Origin: Streptomyces orinoci
GTDB taxonomy: Bacteria > Actinomycetota > Actinomycetes > Streptomycetales > Streptomycetaceae
Length of the DNA: 64,000 bases
Direction: 5' to 3'
Assembly: GCF_003121295.1 (NCBI RefSeq)
Contig: NZ_PHNC01000011.1
Span: 170,246 to 234,245, forward strand
Shown here: positions 41,401 to 55,300 of the stretch, piece by piece
How positions within the stretch are numbered: position 1 is the stretch's first letter
How the letters are laid out: every line of letters starts with the position of its first letter
The notes under the pieces: model-generated
Databases searched by the model: none
Told to the model about the DNA's origin: nothing
Seen by the model: only the letters and a program-made list of their open reading frames with translations
Translations under genes and position numbers: made by a program

Positions 41401-44400
41401 CGCATTCCTGGAACTGGCACTCCAGGCCGCCGAGGAGGCCGGCTGCGCGGGCGTGGCCGAACTGACCCTTCAGGCCCCGCTGTTGCTGCCCGCCCGGGGC
41501 GGGATCCGGCTGTGCGCCGTGGTCGGCGCCGCCGGTGCGGACGGCACCCATCCGCTCACCCTCCATGCGCGGCCGGAGGACGCACCGGACGCGCCCTGGA
41601 CCCGCCAGGCCACCGGAACCCTCACCCGTACCGCCCGGCCCGCCGAACCCATGCCGGAGGACTGGCCCCCGCCCGGGGCCGACCCGCTGCCGGTGGACCG
41701 GATCTACGGTGAACTGGCGGCCCTCTCCCTGGAGTACGGGCCCGCCTTCCGCGGCCTGCGGGCCGCCTGGCGCCGGGGAGAGGAACTCTTCGCCGAGGTC
41801 GCCCTGGACGAGAGCGGCGAGAGCCAGGGCTTCGCCCTCCACCCGGCTCTGCTGGACGCCGCCCTGCACCCGGTGGCCGCCGACGAGGACGCGGACGGCC
41901 CCCGGCTGCCGTTCTCCTGGACGGGCGTCACCCTGCACGCCGTCGGCGCCAACCGGCTGCGGGTCCGTATCGGCCCGGCCGGGCCCGATGCGGTGACCTT
42001 GGAGGCGGCCGACGGCACGGGGGCCCCGGTGGCCTTTGTGGAGTCCCTGGCCGTGCGCCCCTTGACACCCGGCAGTGGTGCGCCTGCCGCCGTCACGCCG
42101 GCCGACTCCCTGTTCGCCGTGGACTGGACCCCCGCCCCGGCCGCACCCTCCGCCACGTCACGCACCTGGGCGGTCCTGGACGGCGCCGAGTCCCTCGCCC
42201 CGGCCATCGAGGCCGCCGGGTGCGAGGTGCTGCGCCGCCCGGACCTCACGGCGGCCATTGCCGCACCGGGCCTGCCGGATGCGATGCCGGCCGCCCGGGA
42301 CCTGGGCTTGGGTGAACGGTCCGACGCCGCACCGGGCCTGCCGGATGCGATGCTTGCCGCCCGCGACGCGGCCCCCGGCGAGTTGTCCGCCGCCGTACCC
42401 GAGCCGCCGGATGTGGTGCTGGCCGCCCTGGACCCCGGACGGGGGGAACTGCCCGCCGCCGCCCGGGAAGTCACCGGCCGCGCCCTGGCCCTGGCCCAGC
42501 GGTGGCTCGCCGAGGACGGGCCCTCGCGCCTGGTGCTGCTGACCCGGGGCGCCGTCGCCGCCACCGGGACCGAGACGGCCGACCCCGCACTGGCCGCCGC
42601 CTGGGGCCTGCTGCGCTCGGCACAGTCGGAGCACCCGGACCGCCTGGTGCTGGTGGACTGGGACGGACAGCCGTCCTCGGCCGCCGCGCTGCCCGCCGCC
42701 GTCAGCGGTGATGAACCCCAACTCGCCCTGCGCGGCGGCCGGATACTCGCTCCCCGGCTGCGCCGCCTGCCCGTCACCCGGCCCGCACCCCAGGCGTTCG
42801 ACGCCGAGGGCACCGTGCTGGTGACCGGAGCGGCGGGAGTGCTGGGCCGGGTCATCACCCGCCACCTGGTGCGCACCCATGGGGTGCGCCGGCTGCTGCT
42901 GGTGAGCCGGCGTGGCCCCGAGGCACCCGGAGCGGCCGAACTCACCGCCGAACTGGGTGAATTGGGTGCCTCGGTGCGCTGGACCGCCTGTGATGTGGCC
43001 GACCGGGCCGCACTGGCGGACGTCCTCGCCCGGATACCGGCCCGGCACCCGCTGCGCGCGGTGGTGCACGCGGGCGGCCTGCTGGACGACGGAGTGGTCT
43101 CCGCACTGGCACCGGACCGCCTGGAAACGGTGTTCCGGCCCAAGATCGACGCCGTGGTCAACCTCCATGAACTCACCAGTGATCTCACGGCCTTTGTGCT
43201 GTTCTCCTCCGCCGCCGGCACCTTTGGCACCGCCGGACAGGGCGGCTATGCCGCGGCCAATGCCTTCCTGGACGCCTTCGCGGGCCTGCGGCGATCCCAG
43301 GGGCTTCCGGCGCTCTCCCTGGCCTGGGGGCTCTGGGCCGAGACCAGCGCGCTGACCGCCCGGATGTCGGACACCGACCGGGACCGGATGCACCGCTCGG
43401 GAGTGACCGGCCTGTCCGGCGCGGAAGGCACCGCGCTGTTCGACGCCGCCCTGGCCGCCGGGCCGCCCATGGTGCTGCCAACCCGCCTGGATCTGGCCGC
43501 CGTTCGCGCCCGGGCCGCAGCCGAGGGCGTACCCGCCCTGCTGCGTGCCCTGGTGAAGCCCCCGGCCCGGCGCGCCGGCACCGCCACCGAGAGCGGCTCC
43601 GCCCTGGCCCGGGAACTCGCCGCGCTGGCACCCCAGGACCGCGCCGGCGCGGTCCTGGAGACCGTCCGCGCCCAGGCCGCGGCGGTGCTGGGACACACCG
43701 GGACGGCCGAGGTCGAACCACAGCGCGCCTTCAAGGAGCTGGGCTTCGACTCCCTCACCGGCGTCGAACTGCGCAACCGGCTGGCCCGGGTCACCGGCCT
43801 GCGGCTGCCCGCCACCCTGGTCTTCGACCATCCCACGCCCCACTCGCTCGCCGCGCATCTGCTCGGCCGCCTGACCGGCGGGCAACGGCCCCGTTCCACC
43901 GCGCCCCACGCCCCGGCCCGCCCCGATGAGCCGATCGCCATCATCGGCATGGCCTGCCGCTTCCCCGGCGGCATCGCCTCTCCCGAGGACCTCTGGCGGC
44001 TGCTGGAGCGCGGCGGCGACGCCATCTCCGCCTTCCCCGCCGACCGCGGCTGGGACCTGGACCCCGCCGAGTACACCGCCGAGGGCGGATTCCTGCGGGA
44101 GGCCGCCCGGTTCGACCCCGAGTTCTTCGGGATCAGCCCCCGTGAGGCGGTGGCCATGGACCCCCAGCAGCGCCTGCTGCTGGAGATCACCTGGGAAGCG
44201 CTGGAACGGGCCGGACTGGACCCCACGGCCCTGCGCGGCAGCCGCACCGGGGTGTTCGCCGGGCTGATGTACCACGACTACACCGTCCGGCACGCCGCCG
44301 CCCCGGGCGAGGCCGCGGGCTATCTGGGGACCGGCGGATCCGGCAGTGTCGCCTCCGGCCGGATCGCCTACACCTTCGGCTTCGAGGGCCCGGCCGTCAC

Positions 44401-47400
44401 CGTGGACACCGCCTGCTCCTCCTCCCTGGTGGCCCTGCACCTGGCCGCCCAGTCGGTGCGCGCCGGGGACTGCGAGCTGGCGCTGGCGGGCGGCGTCACC
44501 GTGATGTGCACCCCCAGCGCCTTCACCGAGTTCAGCCGCCAGGGCGCGCTGGCCGCCGACGCCCGCTGCAAGCCCTTCGCGGCGGCCGCGGACGGCACGG
44601 TGTGGGGCGAGGGCGCCGGAGTGCTCCTGGTGGAGCGCCTCTCGGAGGCCCAGCGCCAAGGGCACCGGGTCCTGGCCGTACTGCGCGGCTCGGCCGTCAA
44701 CCAGGACGGGGCCAGCAATGGGCTGACCGCGCCCAACGGCCCCTCCCAGGAACGGGTGATCCGCCACGCCCTGGCCACCGCCCGGCTCAGGGCCCGCGAT
44801 GTGGACGCGGTGGAGGCCCATGGCACCGGGACCACCCTGGGCGATCCGATCGAGGCCCAGGCCCTGCTGGCCACCTATGGCCAGGACCGGCCCGCCGGGC
44901 GGCCGTTGTGGCTGGGCTCGGTGAAGTCCAACCTGGGGCATCCCCAGGCCGCCGCGGGCGTCGCCGGTGTGATCAAGATGGTGCTGGCCCTGCGGCAGGG
45001 CGTACTGCCCCGCACCCTGCATGTGGACCGTCCCACGCCCCAGGTGGACTGGTCCCAGGGAGCGGTGGAGCTGCTCACCGAGGCCCGTCCCTGGCCGGAG
45101 ACCGGCCGGCCCCGCCGGGCCGCGGTCTCCTCCTTCGGCATCAGCGGCACCAACGCCCATGTCGTCCTGGAACAGGCACCCGCCCCGGCGGAGCACGACC
45201 CTCAACCGGCCGCCGTCCCCGGCCCGTTGCCCCTGGTGCTCTCGGCCCGCGGCGAACCGGCCCTGCGGGCGCAGGCGGCCGGGCTGCGGGAGCGCCTCAC
45301 CGCCGACCCCGGCCTCCAACTCGCCGATGTGGCAGGCTCCTTGCTCACCACCCGGGCCGCCCTGGAGCACCGGGCCGTGGTCCTGGGTGACGGCCGCGCG
45401 GAACTGCTGGCCGGGCTGGCCGCCCTGGCCCATGGGCGGGAGACCCCCGCCGTGGTGCGGGGCACGGCCTGCGCACCGGGCAAAACAGTGTTTGTCTTCC
45501 CCGGCCAGGGCGCCCAGTGGCCGGGCATGGCGGCAGAGTTGTGGGAGTCCTCGCCGGTCTTCCGCAAGCGCCTGGGCGAGTGCGCCGAAGCCCTCGCCCC
45601 CTGGGTGGACTTCGACGCCGTCGAGGTGGTCCGGGGCACCGCCACCGGTATCGACCCGGAGCGGGTGGACGTCGTCCAGCCCGCGCTCTGGGCGGTCATG
45701 GTGGCACTGGCCGGACTCTGGCGCTCCTATGGCGTGGAACCCGCCGCCGTGGTGGGCCACTCCCAGGGCGAGATCGCCGCCGCCTGTGTCGCGGGCGGAC
45801 TGACCCTCGCCGACGGCGCCCGGGTGGTCGCCCTGCGCAGCCGGGCGCTGACCGCGCTGGCGGGACGCGGCGGCATGCTGTCCCTGGCGCTGACCCCCGC
45901 CGAGGCCGGGAAGCTGGTGGCCGGCCGGGGTGACGACCGCCTCTCCCTGGCGGCCGTCAACGGACCGGAATCCGTGGTGGTTTCCGGCGACACCGACGCC
46001 CTGGAGGAGGTACTGGCCCACTGTGAACGGACCGGGGTCTGGGCACGCCGGATCCCGGTGGACTACGCCTCCCACTCGCCCCAGGTGGCAGAGGTACGCG
46101 CCCATATCCAGCGGGACCTGGCGGAGCTGCGGCCCCGTACCGGCCAGGTCGCCTTCTTCTCCACCGTCACCGGCCGGTTCGAGGACACCGCAGGCCTGGA
46201 CGGCGACTACTGGTACCGCAATCTGCGCGAGCCCGTCCGCTTCGAACCCGCCGTCCGGGAACTGGCCGGACTCGGCTTCGGCGCCTTTGTCGAGACCAGC
46301 CCCCACCCGGTGCTCACCACCGCCGTGGGCGAGGCGCTGGCCGGGCGTCCAGGACCGCCCCCGGTGGTGGTGGGGTCCCTGCGGCGCGGCCAGGGCGGGC
46401 CGCTGCGCTTTCTGGCCTCGGTCGCCGAGGCACACACCCGGGGCATCGCCGTGGACTGGTCCACGCTATGGGCGGGCCGCACACCCCGCGTGGTGGACCT
46501 GCCCACCTACCCCTTCCAGCGGCGCCGCTTCTGGCTGCCGGCCCCCGCCGCCTCCGGTGAGGTGACCGCCGCCGGGCTGGGCCGGGCCGAACACCCGCTG
46601 CTGGGCGCCCGGATGGAACTCGCCGACCCACCCGAGACCGTCCTCACCGCCCGCTGGTCCCTGGACACCCACCCCTGGATCGCCGACCACACCGTGGCGG
46701 ACACCGTGATCGTGCCCGGCACCGCCTTCCTGGAACTGGCCCTGCTGGCCGGGGCCGAGACCGGCTGCCCCCAGGTCCGGGAACTCATCCAGCAGGCCCC
46801 GCTGGTCCTCGCCGAACGCGGCGCAGCCCGGCTCCAGATGCGGATCGCCCCGCCCGCCGAGGACGGCACCCGCGCGCTCGCCATCCACTCGCGGCCGGAG
46901 GACGCCTCCCCGGAAGAACCCTGGCTCTGCCACGCCCGGGGCCTGCTCAGCGAGGAGGAACCCGCCACCCCGCCCGCCCTCGACGGCAGCTGGCCGCCCC
47001 CGGGAGCGGAGCCCATCGAACTCGTCGGCTTCTACCAGCACTTGGACGAGATCGGCCTCGGTTACGGCCCCGCCTTCCGTGGTCTGCGCGCCGCCTGGCG
47101 GCTGGGCGAGGAGATCCTGGCCGAGGCGGCCCTCCCCGAGCCGCAGCAGGATGAGACCGCGGGCTATCGCGCCCACCCCGCCCTGCTGGACGCGGCACTG
47201 CACTCCTGTCTGCTGCGCGGCCGGGGCGAGCGGCCCGAGGCGGCCGCCATGCCCTTCGCCTGGAACGATGTCGCCTGCCATGCCGACTGCGGACCGGCCG
47301 TCCGGGTCCGGGTGACCCCGGGCGCGGGCCAGGAGGTATCGGTGGTGGTGGCGGATGTCCAGGGCAGCCCGGCGGTGACCATCCGGTCCCTGGCGGCCCG

Positions 47401-49360
47401 CCCGGTCCCCGCCGGGCAACTCCGGGCAGCGGGCGGCCGGTCCGGCTCCCTGTTCCACCTCACCTGGACCCCCGCGCCCACCGACACCGGCGCCTCCCCC
47501 GGGGCCTGGGCAGTGCTGGGCGAGGACGATCCGGGGCTCGCCCTGCCGTACTTCCCCGGCCTGCCCGCGCTGTGGGCGGCGTACGACGGTGGTGCGACCG
47601 CCCCCGAGCTGGTGCTGGCGCCGCTCGCCGGCGGGCCTGGGGACGGGCCGGAGCGGTCCCGCGAACTCACCTGCCGGGCCCTGGAGTTGCTCCAGTCCTG
47701 GCTGGCCGACGACCGGACGGAGACCCGGCGGCTGGTGATCGTCACCCGGGGCGCGGTCACCGCCTCCGATGACGATCCTCCGCCGGACCCGGCCGCCGCC
47801 GCCGTCTGGGGCCTGGTGCGCTCGGCCCAGTCGGAGCACCCCGGCCGGTTCCTGCTGGCCGACCTGGACCGGCACCCCGACTCCGCCCCGGCTCTGACCG
47901 CCGCCCTGGCCACCGCCCTGGCCCTGGACGAACCCCAACTCGCCCTCCGCGCGGGCCGGGTCCTGCTGCCCCGGATCCAGCGCGCCCCCGCCGCCCAGGA
48001 GGGCACCCCGCCCTGGGACCCCCAGGGCACCGTGCTGATCACCGGCGCCTCCGGCACCCTGGGCCGCGCGGTCGCCCGGCACCTGGTCACCACCCATGGC
48101 GTACGCCGTCTGCTGCTGGTCGGCCGGCACGGCGGCGCCGGCGAGGAAGCGGCCCGGCTCACCACCGAACTGGCCGGGCACCAGGCCACGGTGGACTGGG
48201 CGGCCTGCGATGCCGCCGACCGCGAGGCGATCGCCGCGGTGCTGGCCTCGATCCCCGCCGCACACCCGCTCACTGCCGTCATCCACGCGGCCGGGGTCCT
48301 GGACGACGGAGTGCTGCCCGCGCTCTCCCCCCAGCGGATCGACGCGGTGTTCCGGCCCAAGGCGGACGCCGCCCGGCACCTCGACGCCCTGACCCGGACC
48401 GCGTCCCCGCCGGCCCTGGTGGTGTTCTCCTCCGCCGCGGCCACCCTGGGCAGCGCCGGCCAGGCCAACTACGCGGCCGCCAACGCCTTCCTGGACGCCC
48501 TGATCCTCGCCCGGCGCCGGGCGGGCTTCCCCGGACAGTCGCTGGCCTGGGGACTGTGGTCCGAGACCAGCGAGATGACCGCCGCCCTGGGCCAGGCCGG
48601 CCGGGCCCGGCTGGCCCGCTCCGGCCTGCAGGGAATGCCCACCGAGGAAGCGCTGGCCCTGCTGGACACGGCCCTGGCCACCGACCGGCCGCTGCTGCTG
48701 CCCATGCGGCTGGACCCGCCCGCGCTCCGGGCAGGCGCCGGCCCCCTGCCCCCGGTACTGCGCGGCCTGGTGCGCGCCCCGGCCCGGCGTGGCGGGCCCG
48801 GCCGGGCGGAAGACGCCGCCGCCCTGCGCCGCCGACTGGCCGCCCTGACCCCGGCCGAGCGGGACCGGCAGCTGACCGACCTGGTCCGCGCCCAGGCCGC
48901 CACCGTGCTCGGCCACCCGGGCGCCGAGGCGGTGGGACGCGACCGGGCCTTCAAGGAACTGGGCTTCGACTCGCTGACCGCCGTGGAACTGCGCAACCGG
49001 CTCTCCACCGCCACCGGCCTGCGACTGCCCCCCACCCTGGTCTTCGACCACCCCACACCCGCCGCGCTGGCCGGGCATCTGAGCACCCGGCTCGCCCCGG
49101 ACGACGACCCGCCGGACGCGCCGCATGACAGCGAGCGCGAGGTGCGCCGGGCCCTGGCCGCCATCCCGCTGACCCGGCTGCGGGACGCCGGTCTGCTGGA
49201 CGCCCTGCTGGAACTCGCGGGCCGTCCGGCAGCCGGGGCGGCACCGCCGGACGACGGCGAACCCGGCTCCATCGACCGACTGGACGCCGAAGGGCTGCTG
49301 GCCATGGCCCTGAACAACCAAGCACACGCCGAGACGGAGGACCACGATGCCGGTTGGTGA
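38483..49360 (+). CDS. norA': Type I PKS, two reducing modules: (KS-AT-DH-KR-ACP) x2
   Basis: 3625 residues after an N-terminal docking coil ([20 protein letters not shown]). Module one: KS Cys206; AT Ser654 with YASH 755-758; DH His962 ([10 protein letters not shown]) and Asp1125; [10 protein letters not shown] 1448-1455, LDD 1534-1536, Tyr1589; ACP Ser1757. Module two: KS from about 1815, Cys1978; AT Ser2427, YASH 2528-2531; DH His2736 ([10 protein letters not shown]), Asp2903; [10 protein letters not shown] from 3187, LDD from 3273, Tyr3330; ACP Ser3497. Both ATs predict methylmalonyl-CoA and both modules give alkenes. The C-terminal docking tail has [15 protein letters not shown]. These two extra modules distinguish the cluster from aureothin and fit the longer polyene of neoaureothin. 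The end overlaps norB by 14 bp. Confidence 0.93.
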   Translation: MTKDDKTLDYLKRLTAELVQTRERLRTAQAASREPVAVVSMACRFPGGVSSPEELWRLVAAGRDGITPIPAGRGWDTEGLYDPDPDRVGKSYAREGGFLDDIASFDAGLFGISPREALVMDPQQRLLLEVSRETLERAGIAPGTLGGSRTGVFTGLMGGDYTARLPGILGEFEGQLEIGRAGSVASGRVAYTFGLEGPALTLDTACSSSLVALHLAVRALRDGECDLALAGGATLMSSPAALLEFSRQRALSPDGRCKAFAGQADGTGLAEGVGVVLLERLTDARRNGHPVLAVVRGSAVNQDGASNGLTAPNGPAQQRVIRAALANAGLTAAEVDAVEAHGTGTTLGDPIEAQALLATYGRRRDPQQPLWLGSLKSNIGHTQAAAGIAGVIKTVMALGAGQLPPTLHIDHPTPHVDWSEGTVRLLTEARPWPDTGRPRRVGVSSFGISGTNAHVILEQAEQPPAEDNPSRPLSPVPWVLSAQTPRALRAQAARLRDHLADAPVPHPADIAYSLAVTRDALRHRAVVVGRDPGELLRGVSALADGEPAPGLVEGEAREVGRTVFVFPGQGSQWAGMAQPLWRHSTVFRERMEACAEALAPHVDWSLREMVDAPAEDARWDRVDVVQPVLWAVMVSLAGLWRSHGVEPAAVVGHSQGEIAAACVAGALSLEDGARVVALRSRLVAERLAGKGGMVSVAAPVAEAEDRLARRPGRLALAAVNGPSSVVVSGDPAALEELLADCARDGIRARRVAVDYASHSPQVAALREELLAALAPIRPRAGEIPLYSTVTGGPLAGERLTGEHWYRNLRQTVRLAGTVRTLAAAGHSVFVECSPHPVLTPGLTETLTGLDEDALVVGTLRRDDGGPERFLCSLGELFAGGRAPDWERVFTGTGARRVALPTYAFERRRHWLDAVRPQGDPVPAGLSPLDHPWWGAVTELPEDEGWLLTGRLSRESSPWLGEHTVDGNVLLPGTAFLELALQAAEEAGCAGVAELTLQAPLLLPARGGIRLCAVVGAAGADGTHPLTLHARPEDAPDAPWTRQATGTLTRTARPAEPMPEDWPPPGADPLPVDRIYGELAALSLEYGPAFRGLRAAWRRGEELFAEVALDESGESQGFALHPALLDAALHPVAADEDADGPRLPFSWTGVTLHAVGANRLRVRIGPAGPDAVTLEAADGTGAPVAFVESLAVRPLTPGSGAPAAVTPADSLFAVDWTPAPAAPSATSRTWAVLDGAESLAPAIEAAGCEVLRRPDLTAAIAAPGLPDAMPAARDLGLGERSDAAPGLPDAMLAARDAAPGELSAAVPEPPDVVLAALDPGRGELPAAAREVTGRALALAQRWLAEDGPSRLVLLTRGAVAATGTETADPALAAAWGLLRSAQSEHPDRLVLVDWDGQPSSAAALPAAVSGDEPQLALRGGRILAPRLRRLPVTRPAPQAFDAEGTVLVTGAAGVLGRVITRHLVRTHGVRRLLLVSRRGPEAPGAAELTAELGELGASVRWTACDVADRAALADVLARIPARHPLRAVVHAGGLLDDGVVSALAPDRLETVFRPKIDAVVNLHELTSDLTAFVLFSSAAGTFGTAGQGGYAAANAFLDAFAGLRRSQGLPALSLAWGLWAETSALTARMSDTDRDRMHRSGVTGLSGAEGTALFDAALAAGPPMVLPTRLDLAAVRARAAAEGVPALLRALVKPPARRAGTATESGSALARELAALAPQDRAGAVLETVRAQAAAVLGHTGTAEVEPQRAFKELGFDSLTGVELRNRLARVTGLRLPATLVFDHPTPHSLAAHLLGRLTGGQRPRSTAPHAPARPDEPIAIIGMACRFPGGIASPEDLWRLLERGGDAISAFPADRGWDLDPAEYTAEGGFLREAARFDPEFFGISPREAVAMDPQQRLLLEITWEALERAGLDPTALRGSRTGVFAGLMYHDYTVRHAAAPGEAAGYLGTGGSGSVASGRIAYTFGFEGPAVTVDTACSSSLVALHLAAQSVRAGDCELALAGGVTVMCTPSAFTEFSRQGALAADARCKPFAAAADGTVWGEGAGVLLVERLSEAQRQGHRVLAVLRGSAVNQDGASNGLTAPNGPSQERVIRHALATARLRARDVDAVEAHGTGTTLGDPIEAQALLATYGQDRPAGRPLWLGSVKSNLGHPQAAAGVAGVIKMVLALRQGVLPRTLHVDRPTPQVDWSQGAVELLTEARPWPETGRPRRAAVSSFGISGTNAHVVLEQAPAPAEHDPQPAAVPGPLPLVLSARGEPALRAQAAGLRERLTADPGLQLADVAGSLLTTRAALEHRAVVLGDGRAELLAGLAALAHGRETPAVVRGTACAPGKTVFVFPGQGAQWPGMAAELWESSPVFRKRLGECAEALAPWVDFDAVEVVRGTATGIDPERVDVVQPALWAVMVALAGLWRSYGVEPAAVVGHSQGEIAAACVAGGLTLADGARVVALRSRALTALAGRGGMLSLALTPAEAGKLVAGRGDDRLSLAAVNGPESVVVSGDTDALEEVLAHCERTGVWARRIPVDYASHSPQVAEVRAHIQRDLAELRPRTGQVAFFSTVTGRFEDTAGLDGDYWYRNLREPVRFEPAVRELAGLGFGAFVETSPHPVLTTAVGEALAGRPGPPPVVVGSLRRGQGGPLRFLASVAEAHTRGIAVDWSTLWAGRTPRVVDLPTYPFQRRRFWLPAPAASGEVTAAGLGRAEHPLLGARMELADPPETVLTARWSLDTHPWIADHTVADTVIVPGTAFLELALLAGAETGCPQVRELIQQAPLVLAERGAARLQMRIAPPAEDGTRALAIHSRPEDASPEEPWLCHARGLLSEEEPATPPALDGSWPPPGAEPIELVGFYQHLDEIGLGYGPAFRGLRAAWRLGEEILAEAALPEPQQDETAGYRAHPALLDAALHSCLLRGRGERPEAAAMPFAWNDVACHADCGPAVRVRVTPGAGQEVSVVVADVQGSPAVTIRSLAARPVPAGQLRAAGGRSGSLFHLTWTPAPTDTGASPGAWAVLGEDDPGLALPYFPGLPALWAAYDGGATAPELVLAPLAGGPGDGPERSRELTCRALELLQSWLADDRTETRRLVIVTRGAVTASDDDPPPDPAAAAVWGLVRSAQSEHPGRFLLADLDRHPDSAPALTAALATALALDEPQLALRAGRVLLPRIQRAPAAQEGTPPWDPQGTVLITGASGTLGRAVARHLVTTHGVRRLLLVGRHGGAGEEAARLTTELAGHQATVDWAACDAADREAIAAVLASIPAAHPLTAVIHAAGVLDDGVLPALSPQRIDAVFRPKADAARHLDALTRTASPPALVVFSSAAATLGSAGQANYAAANAFLDALILARRRAGFPGQSLAWGLWSETSEMTAALGQAGRARLARSGLQGMPTEEALALLDTALATDRPLLLPMRLDPPALRAGAGPLPPVLRGLVRAPARRGGPGRAEDAAALRRRLAALTPAERDRQLTDLVRAQAATVLGHPGAEAVGRDRAFKELGFDSLTAVELRNRLSTATGLRLPPTLVFDHPTPAALAGHLSTRLAPDDDPPDAPHDSEREVRRALAAIPLTRLRDAGLLDALLELAGRPAAGAAPPDDGEPGSIDRLDAEGLLAMALNNQAHAETEDHDAGW

Positions 49361-52300
49361 CGACAAGCTCGTCGAGGCACTGCGGGCCTCACTGAAGGAG
49401 ACCGAGAACCTGCGCGCCCGCAACCGGGAGCTGCGGGCCGCCGCCCGGGAACCGGTGGCGGTGGTGGCCATGGGCTGCCGCTTCCCCGGCGGCGTCAAGT
49501 CCCCCGAGGACCTATGGCACTTGGTGGCCGAGGGCACCGACGCCATCTCGCCCTTCCCCGCCGACCGGGGCTGGGACACCGACTCCCTCTTCGACTCCGA
49601 CCCCGGCCGGCCCGGACACACCTACGTCCTGGAAGGCGGCTTCCTGGACGACGCCGCCGAGTTCGACGCCGATCTCTTCGGGATCAGCCCACGCGAGGCG
49701 GTGGCCATGGACCCCCAGCAGCGGCTGCTGCTGGAGACCGCCTGGGAGACCTTCGAACGGGCCGGGATCAACCCCGCGTCCCTGCGCGGCCGCCCCGTCG
49801 GCACCTTCGTCGGATCGGTGCTCACCACCAATGGCGGCGGGGCCGAACCGGCCGAGGGCAGCGAGGGACACCAGCTCACCGGCAGTGCCGCCAGCGTGCT
49901 CTCCGGACGCCTGGCCTACACCTTCGGCCTGGAGGGCCCGGCGGTCACCGTGGACACCGCCTGCTCGGCCGCACTGGCCTCGGTGCATCTGGCCGTCCAG
50001 GCGCTGCGGCAGCGCGAATGCGCCATGGCCCTGGCCGGTGGTTCGGCGGTGCTCACCACCCCTGGAATCTTTGTGGAGTTCAGCAGGCAGCGCGGGCTGG
50101 CACCGGACGGCCGGTGCAAGCCCTTCGCGGCGGCGGCGGACGGCACCGGCTGGGGCGAGGGCGTCGGCCTGGTGCTGCTGGAACGGCTCTCCGACGCCCG
50201 GCGCCGTGGGCACCCGGTGCTGGCGGTGATCCGTGGCTCCGCCGTCAACCAGGACGGCGCCTCCAATGGACTGACCGCGCCCAACGGCCCGTCCCAGCAA
50301 CGGGTGATCCGGCAGGCGCTGGCTGCCGCCCGCCTCTCGGCGGACCTGGTGGACGCGGTGGAGGCCCATGGCACCGGAACCACCCTGGGCGATCCGATCG
50401 AGGCCCAGGCCCTGCTGGCCACCTATGGCCAGGACCGGCCCGCCGACCGGCCATTGTGGCTGGGCTCGGTCAAGTCCAACCTGGGCCACACCCAAGGCGC
50501 CGCGGGCATCGCCGGGTTGATCAAGATGGTGCTGGCCATGCGCCATGGCGTCCTGCCCAGGACCCTGCACATCGACCGGCCGACCCCGCATGTGGACTGG
50601 TCCTCGGGCGCGGTGCGGCTGCTCACCGAGAACCGCGAGTGGCCACCCACCGGCCGCCCGCGCCGGGCGGCGGTGTCCTCCTTCGGCATCAGCGGCACCA
50701 ATGCCCATGTGATCCTCGAACAGGCCCCGGCAGAAGGGGAGATGACGGACGGGCCGGAGGGCGCGGACATCCCGGCCGTGGGCCTGCCCCTGGTGCTCTC
50801 GGCACGCGGGGACCGGGCGCTGCGGCAGCAGGCGGAACGCCTGGCCGCGCATCTGCGGGCCCGTTCCGGCCTCCGGCCGCCCGATGTCGGCCACTCTCTG
50901 GTGACCTCCCGGGCCACCCTGGACCAGCGGGCCGTGGTGTGGTCCGGCGACCGGGACGGCCTGCTCGCCGGACTGGACGCCCTGGCCCAGGACCGCCCCG
51001 CCCCCGGCCTCACCCGGGGCACGGCCACCGAGGGCGCCCTGGCCTTCCTCTTCTCCGGCCAGGGCAGCCAGCGCCCCGGCATGGGACGCCAACTGGCCGG
51101 GGAATTCCCGGTGTTCGCCGAGGCGCTGGACGAGGCGGCCGGGCATCTGGACCCGCGACTCGACCGGCCTCTGCGCGAGATCCTCCACGCCGAGGAGGGC
51201 ACCCCGCGGGCCGCACTGCTGGAACAGACCGCCTTCACCCAGGCCGCGTTGTTCGCCTATGAGATGGCCATGTTCCGCCTGCTCACCCACTGGGGAATCA
51301 CCCCGGCCCTGCTGCTCGGCCACTCCGTCGGAGAACTGGCGGCCGCCCATGCGGCAGGGGTGTTCTCCCTGGAGGATGCCTGCACCCTGGTCGCCGCCCG
51401 GGGCCGGCTGATGCAGCGGATGCCCGGCACCGGGGCCATGGTGGCCATCCAGGCCACCGAGGCCGAGGTGCTGCCGCTGGTGGCGGCGAGGGCCGGGGAG
51501 ATCTCCCTCGCCGCGGTCAACGGGCCGTGCTCGGTGGTGGTTTCGGGCGCCGAGGGCGCGGTGCTGGAGGTCGCCGGATACTGGAAGGAGCGGGGACGCC
51601 GCACCAGCCGGCTCCGGGTGAGCCATGCCTTCCACTCCCCGCAGATGACCGGAATGCTCCAGGAGTTCGGCGAGGTCGCCGGCAAGCTGGAGTTCCATCC
51701 GCCCCGTATCCCGGTGGTCTCCAACCTCACCGGCGAGATCGCCACCGATGAGCAGCTGTGCTCACCGGAGTACTGGGTGCGCCACGCCCAGGCCCCGGTG
51801 CGCTTCCACACCGGAATGCGCGCCCTGGTGGCGGCGGGAGTGCGCACCTTTATGGAGGTGGGGCCGTCCGGGACGCTCACCGCCATGGCCCAGGACTGTC
51901 TCGCGGAACAACCGGCGGCCACCGGCGCGGTGGTGATCCCGGTGGCCCGCTCCGGAAGGCCGGAGACCGGCACCACTCTGGCGGCGGTGTCCCGGGCGTT
52001 CGTCCAGGGCACCCCGGTGGACTGGACCCGGTTCTTCCCTCAAACCGGCAACCGCCGGGTGGAGTTGCCCACCTATCCCTTTCAGCGCCGCGGCTATCCC
52101 TGGAGCCGGGCGAGCGCCACCGCCCAGGTGACCGCGGCGGGCCTCGCCGGGCTCCGGCATCCGCTGCTGGGCGCCTGCCTGGAACTGGCCGACGGCCAGG
52201 GGACGGTGTTCTCCGGGCGGTTGTCCCGGCGCACCGAGAGCTGGCTCGCCCACCACAAGGTGCTGGGCACCGCCCTGGTCCCCGGCACCGCCATCGTCGA

Positions 52301-55300
52301 GATGGCGCTCCGGGCGGGAACCGAGGCCCGGTGCGGGAGGCTGGTGGAGCTCACCCAGGAGGCGCCGCTGACGCTGCCCGACCAAGGCGCCGTCCACCTC
52401 CAGGTACGGGTGGGGGCGCCGGGGGAGAACGGGCATCGCTCCCTGGGGGTGTACTCCCGGCCGGAAGAGGCCCCGGACTGGGTGTGCCACGCCCGTGGCC
52501 AACTCGCCCCGGAGGCCGCCGCGCCGCCCGCCGCTCCCGGCGAGGACTGGCCGCCCCCGGGGGCGGAACCGGTGCCCCTGGAGGGGTTCTATGAGCGCCT
52601 GGCCGCCGAGGGCCTCGACTACGGCCCCGCCTTCCGGGGCCTGTCCCGGGCCTGGCGGCTGGGAGAGGCGGTGTTCGCGGAGCTCGCGCTGGACCGTACC
52701 GCACGGGCCGGGGCGGGCGCCTATGGCGTCCATCCGGCGCTGCTGGACTCCGCACTCCATCTCGCCCTGCTGGACGGCGCGTTGGCCGGCCGGTCGCGGC
52801 TGCGGATTCCCTTCGCATGGCAGGACGTCTCCTGCCATGGCGCCGGCGCACCGGCGCTGCGTGCCCGGCTGACCCCGGCGGGCACGGACTCGGTCTCCCT
52901 GGCCCTATGGGACGAGCACGGCGCTCCGGTGGCCTCGGTGGGCTCGCTGGTCACCCGTCCCATCACCGCCGGGCAACTGCGTGCCACCCGTACCCAGGAC
53001 ACTCTGTTCCACCTCAACTGGGCGGCGGCGGAGCCGGTTCCGGGCGCCGCGCCGGGCTGCGTGGTGCTGGGGGACGACGACCTGGCCGCCGCCGTGGCTG
53101 CCCCGGGCCTCCCCGGCCCCGAGGCCCTCCTGGCCGCGCTGGACTCCGGCGAGTCCATACCCGGGCTGGTGCTCCTGCCCTGCCGGGCCCCGGACGCCGA
53201 TACCCCGGACGCCGACGACCCGCTCGCCGCCGCCCGTTCCCTGACCGGCCGGGTGCTGGAGGTGATCCATCACTGGCTCACCGACGCCCGGCTGACGGAC
53301 TCCCGGCTGGCGGTCATCACCCGGGGCGCGCTCTCCGCCGCCGACGGGGAGCCCGTCACCGACCCGGCCGCCGCCGCGCTCTGGGGCCTGGTGCGCTCCG
53401 CGCAGTCCGAGCACCCGGGCCGGTTTCTGCTGGCCGACCTGGACGGGCACCCCGGCTCGACGGCCGCACTGCCCGCGGCCCTGTCCGGCAACGAGCCGCA
53501 ACTCGCCCTGCGCGAGGGAAGGTTGCTGGTGCCCAGGCTGGCCCGTGGCGTCCCGGAGGGCAGTCTGATGCCGCCGCCGGGCGCGGCGGAGTGGCGGGTG
53601 GCACCGGCCGGCGGGGGCACGGTGGACGATCTGGTGCTCGCCCCCTGCCCGGAGGCCGCCGCGCCCCTGGCACCGGGACAGGTCAGGGTGGCGGTGCGGG
53701 CGGCCGGGCTGAACTTCCGCGATGTGGTGATGGCCCTGGGCATGGTCGCCGATCAGCGGGCGCTGGGCGGCGAGATCGCCGGAGTGGTCACCGAGGTGGG
53801 ACCGGACGTCCCCGGACTGGCGCCCGGCGACCGGGTGTTCGGGCTGGCGGCCGGCTGTCTGGGACCCGTCGCGGTGGCCGACCACCGGCTGATCGCCCCG
53901 ATGCCCCCCGACTGGTCCTTCCCCCAGGCCGCCGCCGTCCCCGTCACCTTCCTCACCGCCTTTCACGGTCTGGTGGACCTGGCGGGGCTGCGGGCGGGGG
54001 AGAAGGTGCTCATCCATGCCGCCGCGGGCGGCGTGGGCATCGCCGCCGTGCAGCTCGCCCGGCACCTGGGGGCCGAGGTGTTCGCCACGGCGAGCCCCGC
54101 CAAATGGGATGCGGTGCGCGCCCTGGGAGTGGACGAGGGGCATCTCGCCTCCTCCCGTACCGGGGAGTTCGAGGCACGATTCGCCGGATCCGGCGGGGTG
54201 GATGTGGTGCTCAACTCCCTGACCGGGGAACTGCTGGACGCCTCGCTGCGGCTGCTGCGGCCCGGCGGCCGGTTTGTGGAGATGGGCAAGACCGACATCC
54301 GGGACGCCGCCCGGATCGCCGGGGAGCACCAGGGCGTCCGCTATCGCGCCTTCGATCTGATGGACGCCGGACCCGGGCGCATCGCGGAGATGCTGGCGGA
54401 GATCCTGGCCCTCTTCGAGCGGGGCCGCCTGCGGCCGGTCCCGGTGCGGACCTGGGACGTCCGGCAGGCGCCGGCGGCCTTCCGCTTCCTGGCCCAGGCC
54501 CGGAATGTGGGCAAGCTCGTCCTCACCATGCCGCCCGCCTGGGACCCCTCCGGCACGATCCTGGTGACCGGCGGCTATGGGGCGCTGGGCACCGAGGTGG
54601 CCCGGCATCTGGTCCGTACCGGCCGGGCCCGTCATCTGCTGCTGGCCGGCCGCAGGGGGCCGGAGGCCGAGGGGATGGCCGAACTGACCGAAGAACTCCG
54701 GAAATTGGGCGCCTTGTCCGTCCGGGCCGTGGCCTGCGATATGGCCGAACGGGCGTCCGTGGCGGAACTGCTGGCCTCGGTACCGGCGGAGCACCCGCTG
54801 ACGGCCGTGGTGCACACGGCCGGAGTGGTGGACGACGGGCTCCTGGAGTCGATGACACCGCGGCGGCTGGACACCGTGTTCCGGCCCAAGGCCGATGGCG
54901 CCTGGCACCTCCATGAGCTGACCCGGGACCGGGAACTGGCCGCGTTTGTCCTCTTCTCCTCCGCCGCCGGCACCCTGGGGGCCGCCGGGCAGGCCAACTA
55001 CGCCGCCGCCAACGCCTTTCTGGACGCCCTGGCCGCCCACCGCAGGGACGCCGGACTGCCCGCCACCGCCCTCGCCTGGGGAATGTGGGCCGGTACCGGA
55101 GGCATGGCCGCCGCGCTGGACCGGGCCGGGCTGGACCGGGTCTCACGCTCCGGGATCGCGGGCCTGAGCACCGAGGACGGACTGGCCCTGTTCGACGCGG
55201 CACTCGCCGCCGACCGGGCGGTATGGCTGCCCATACGCTTCCACACCCCCGCCCTGCGCACCGCGGCCGGACAGGGCTCCCTCCCGCCCCTGCTGCGCGG

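Noticed and set aside
42158..46435. A 1425-codon minus-strand frame opposite the two-module PKS gene, and similar long antisense frames along all PKS genes
   Set aside because: Third-position GC bias keeps antisense frames open. The translations are low-complexity and mirror the repeated PKS modules.
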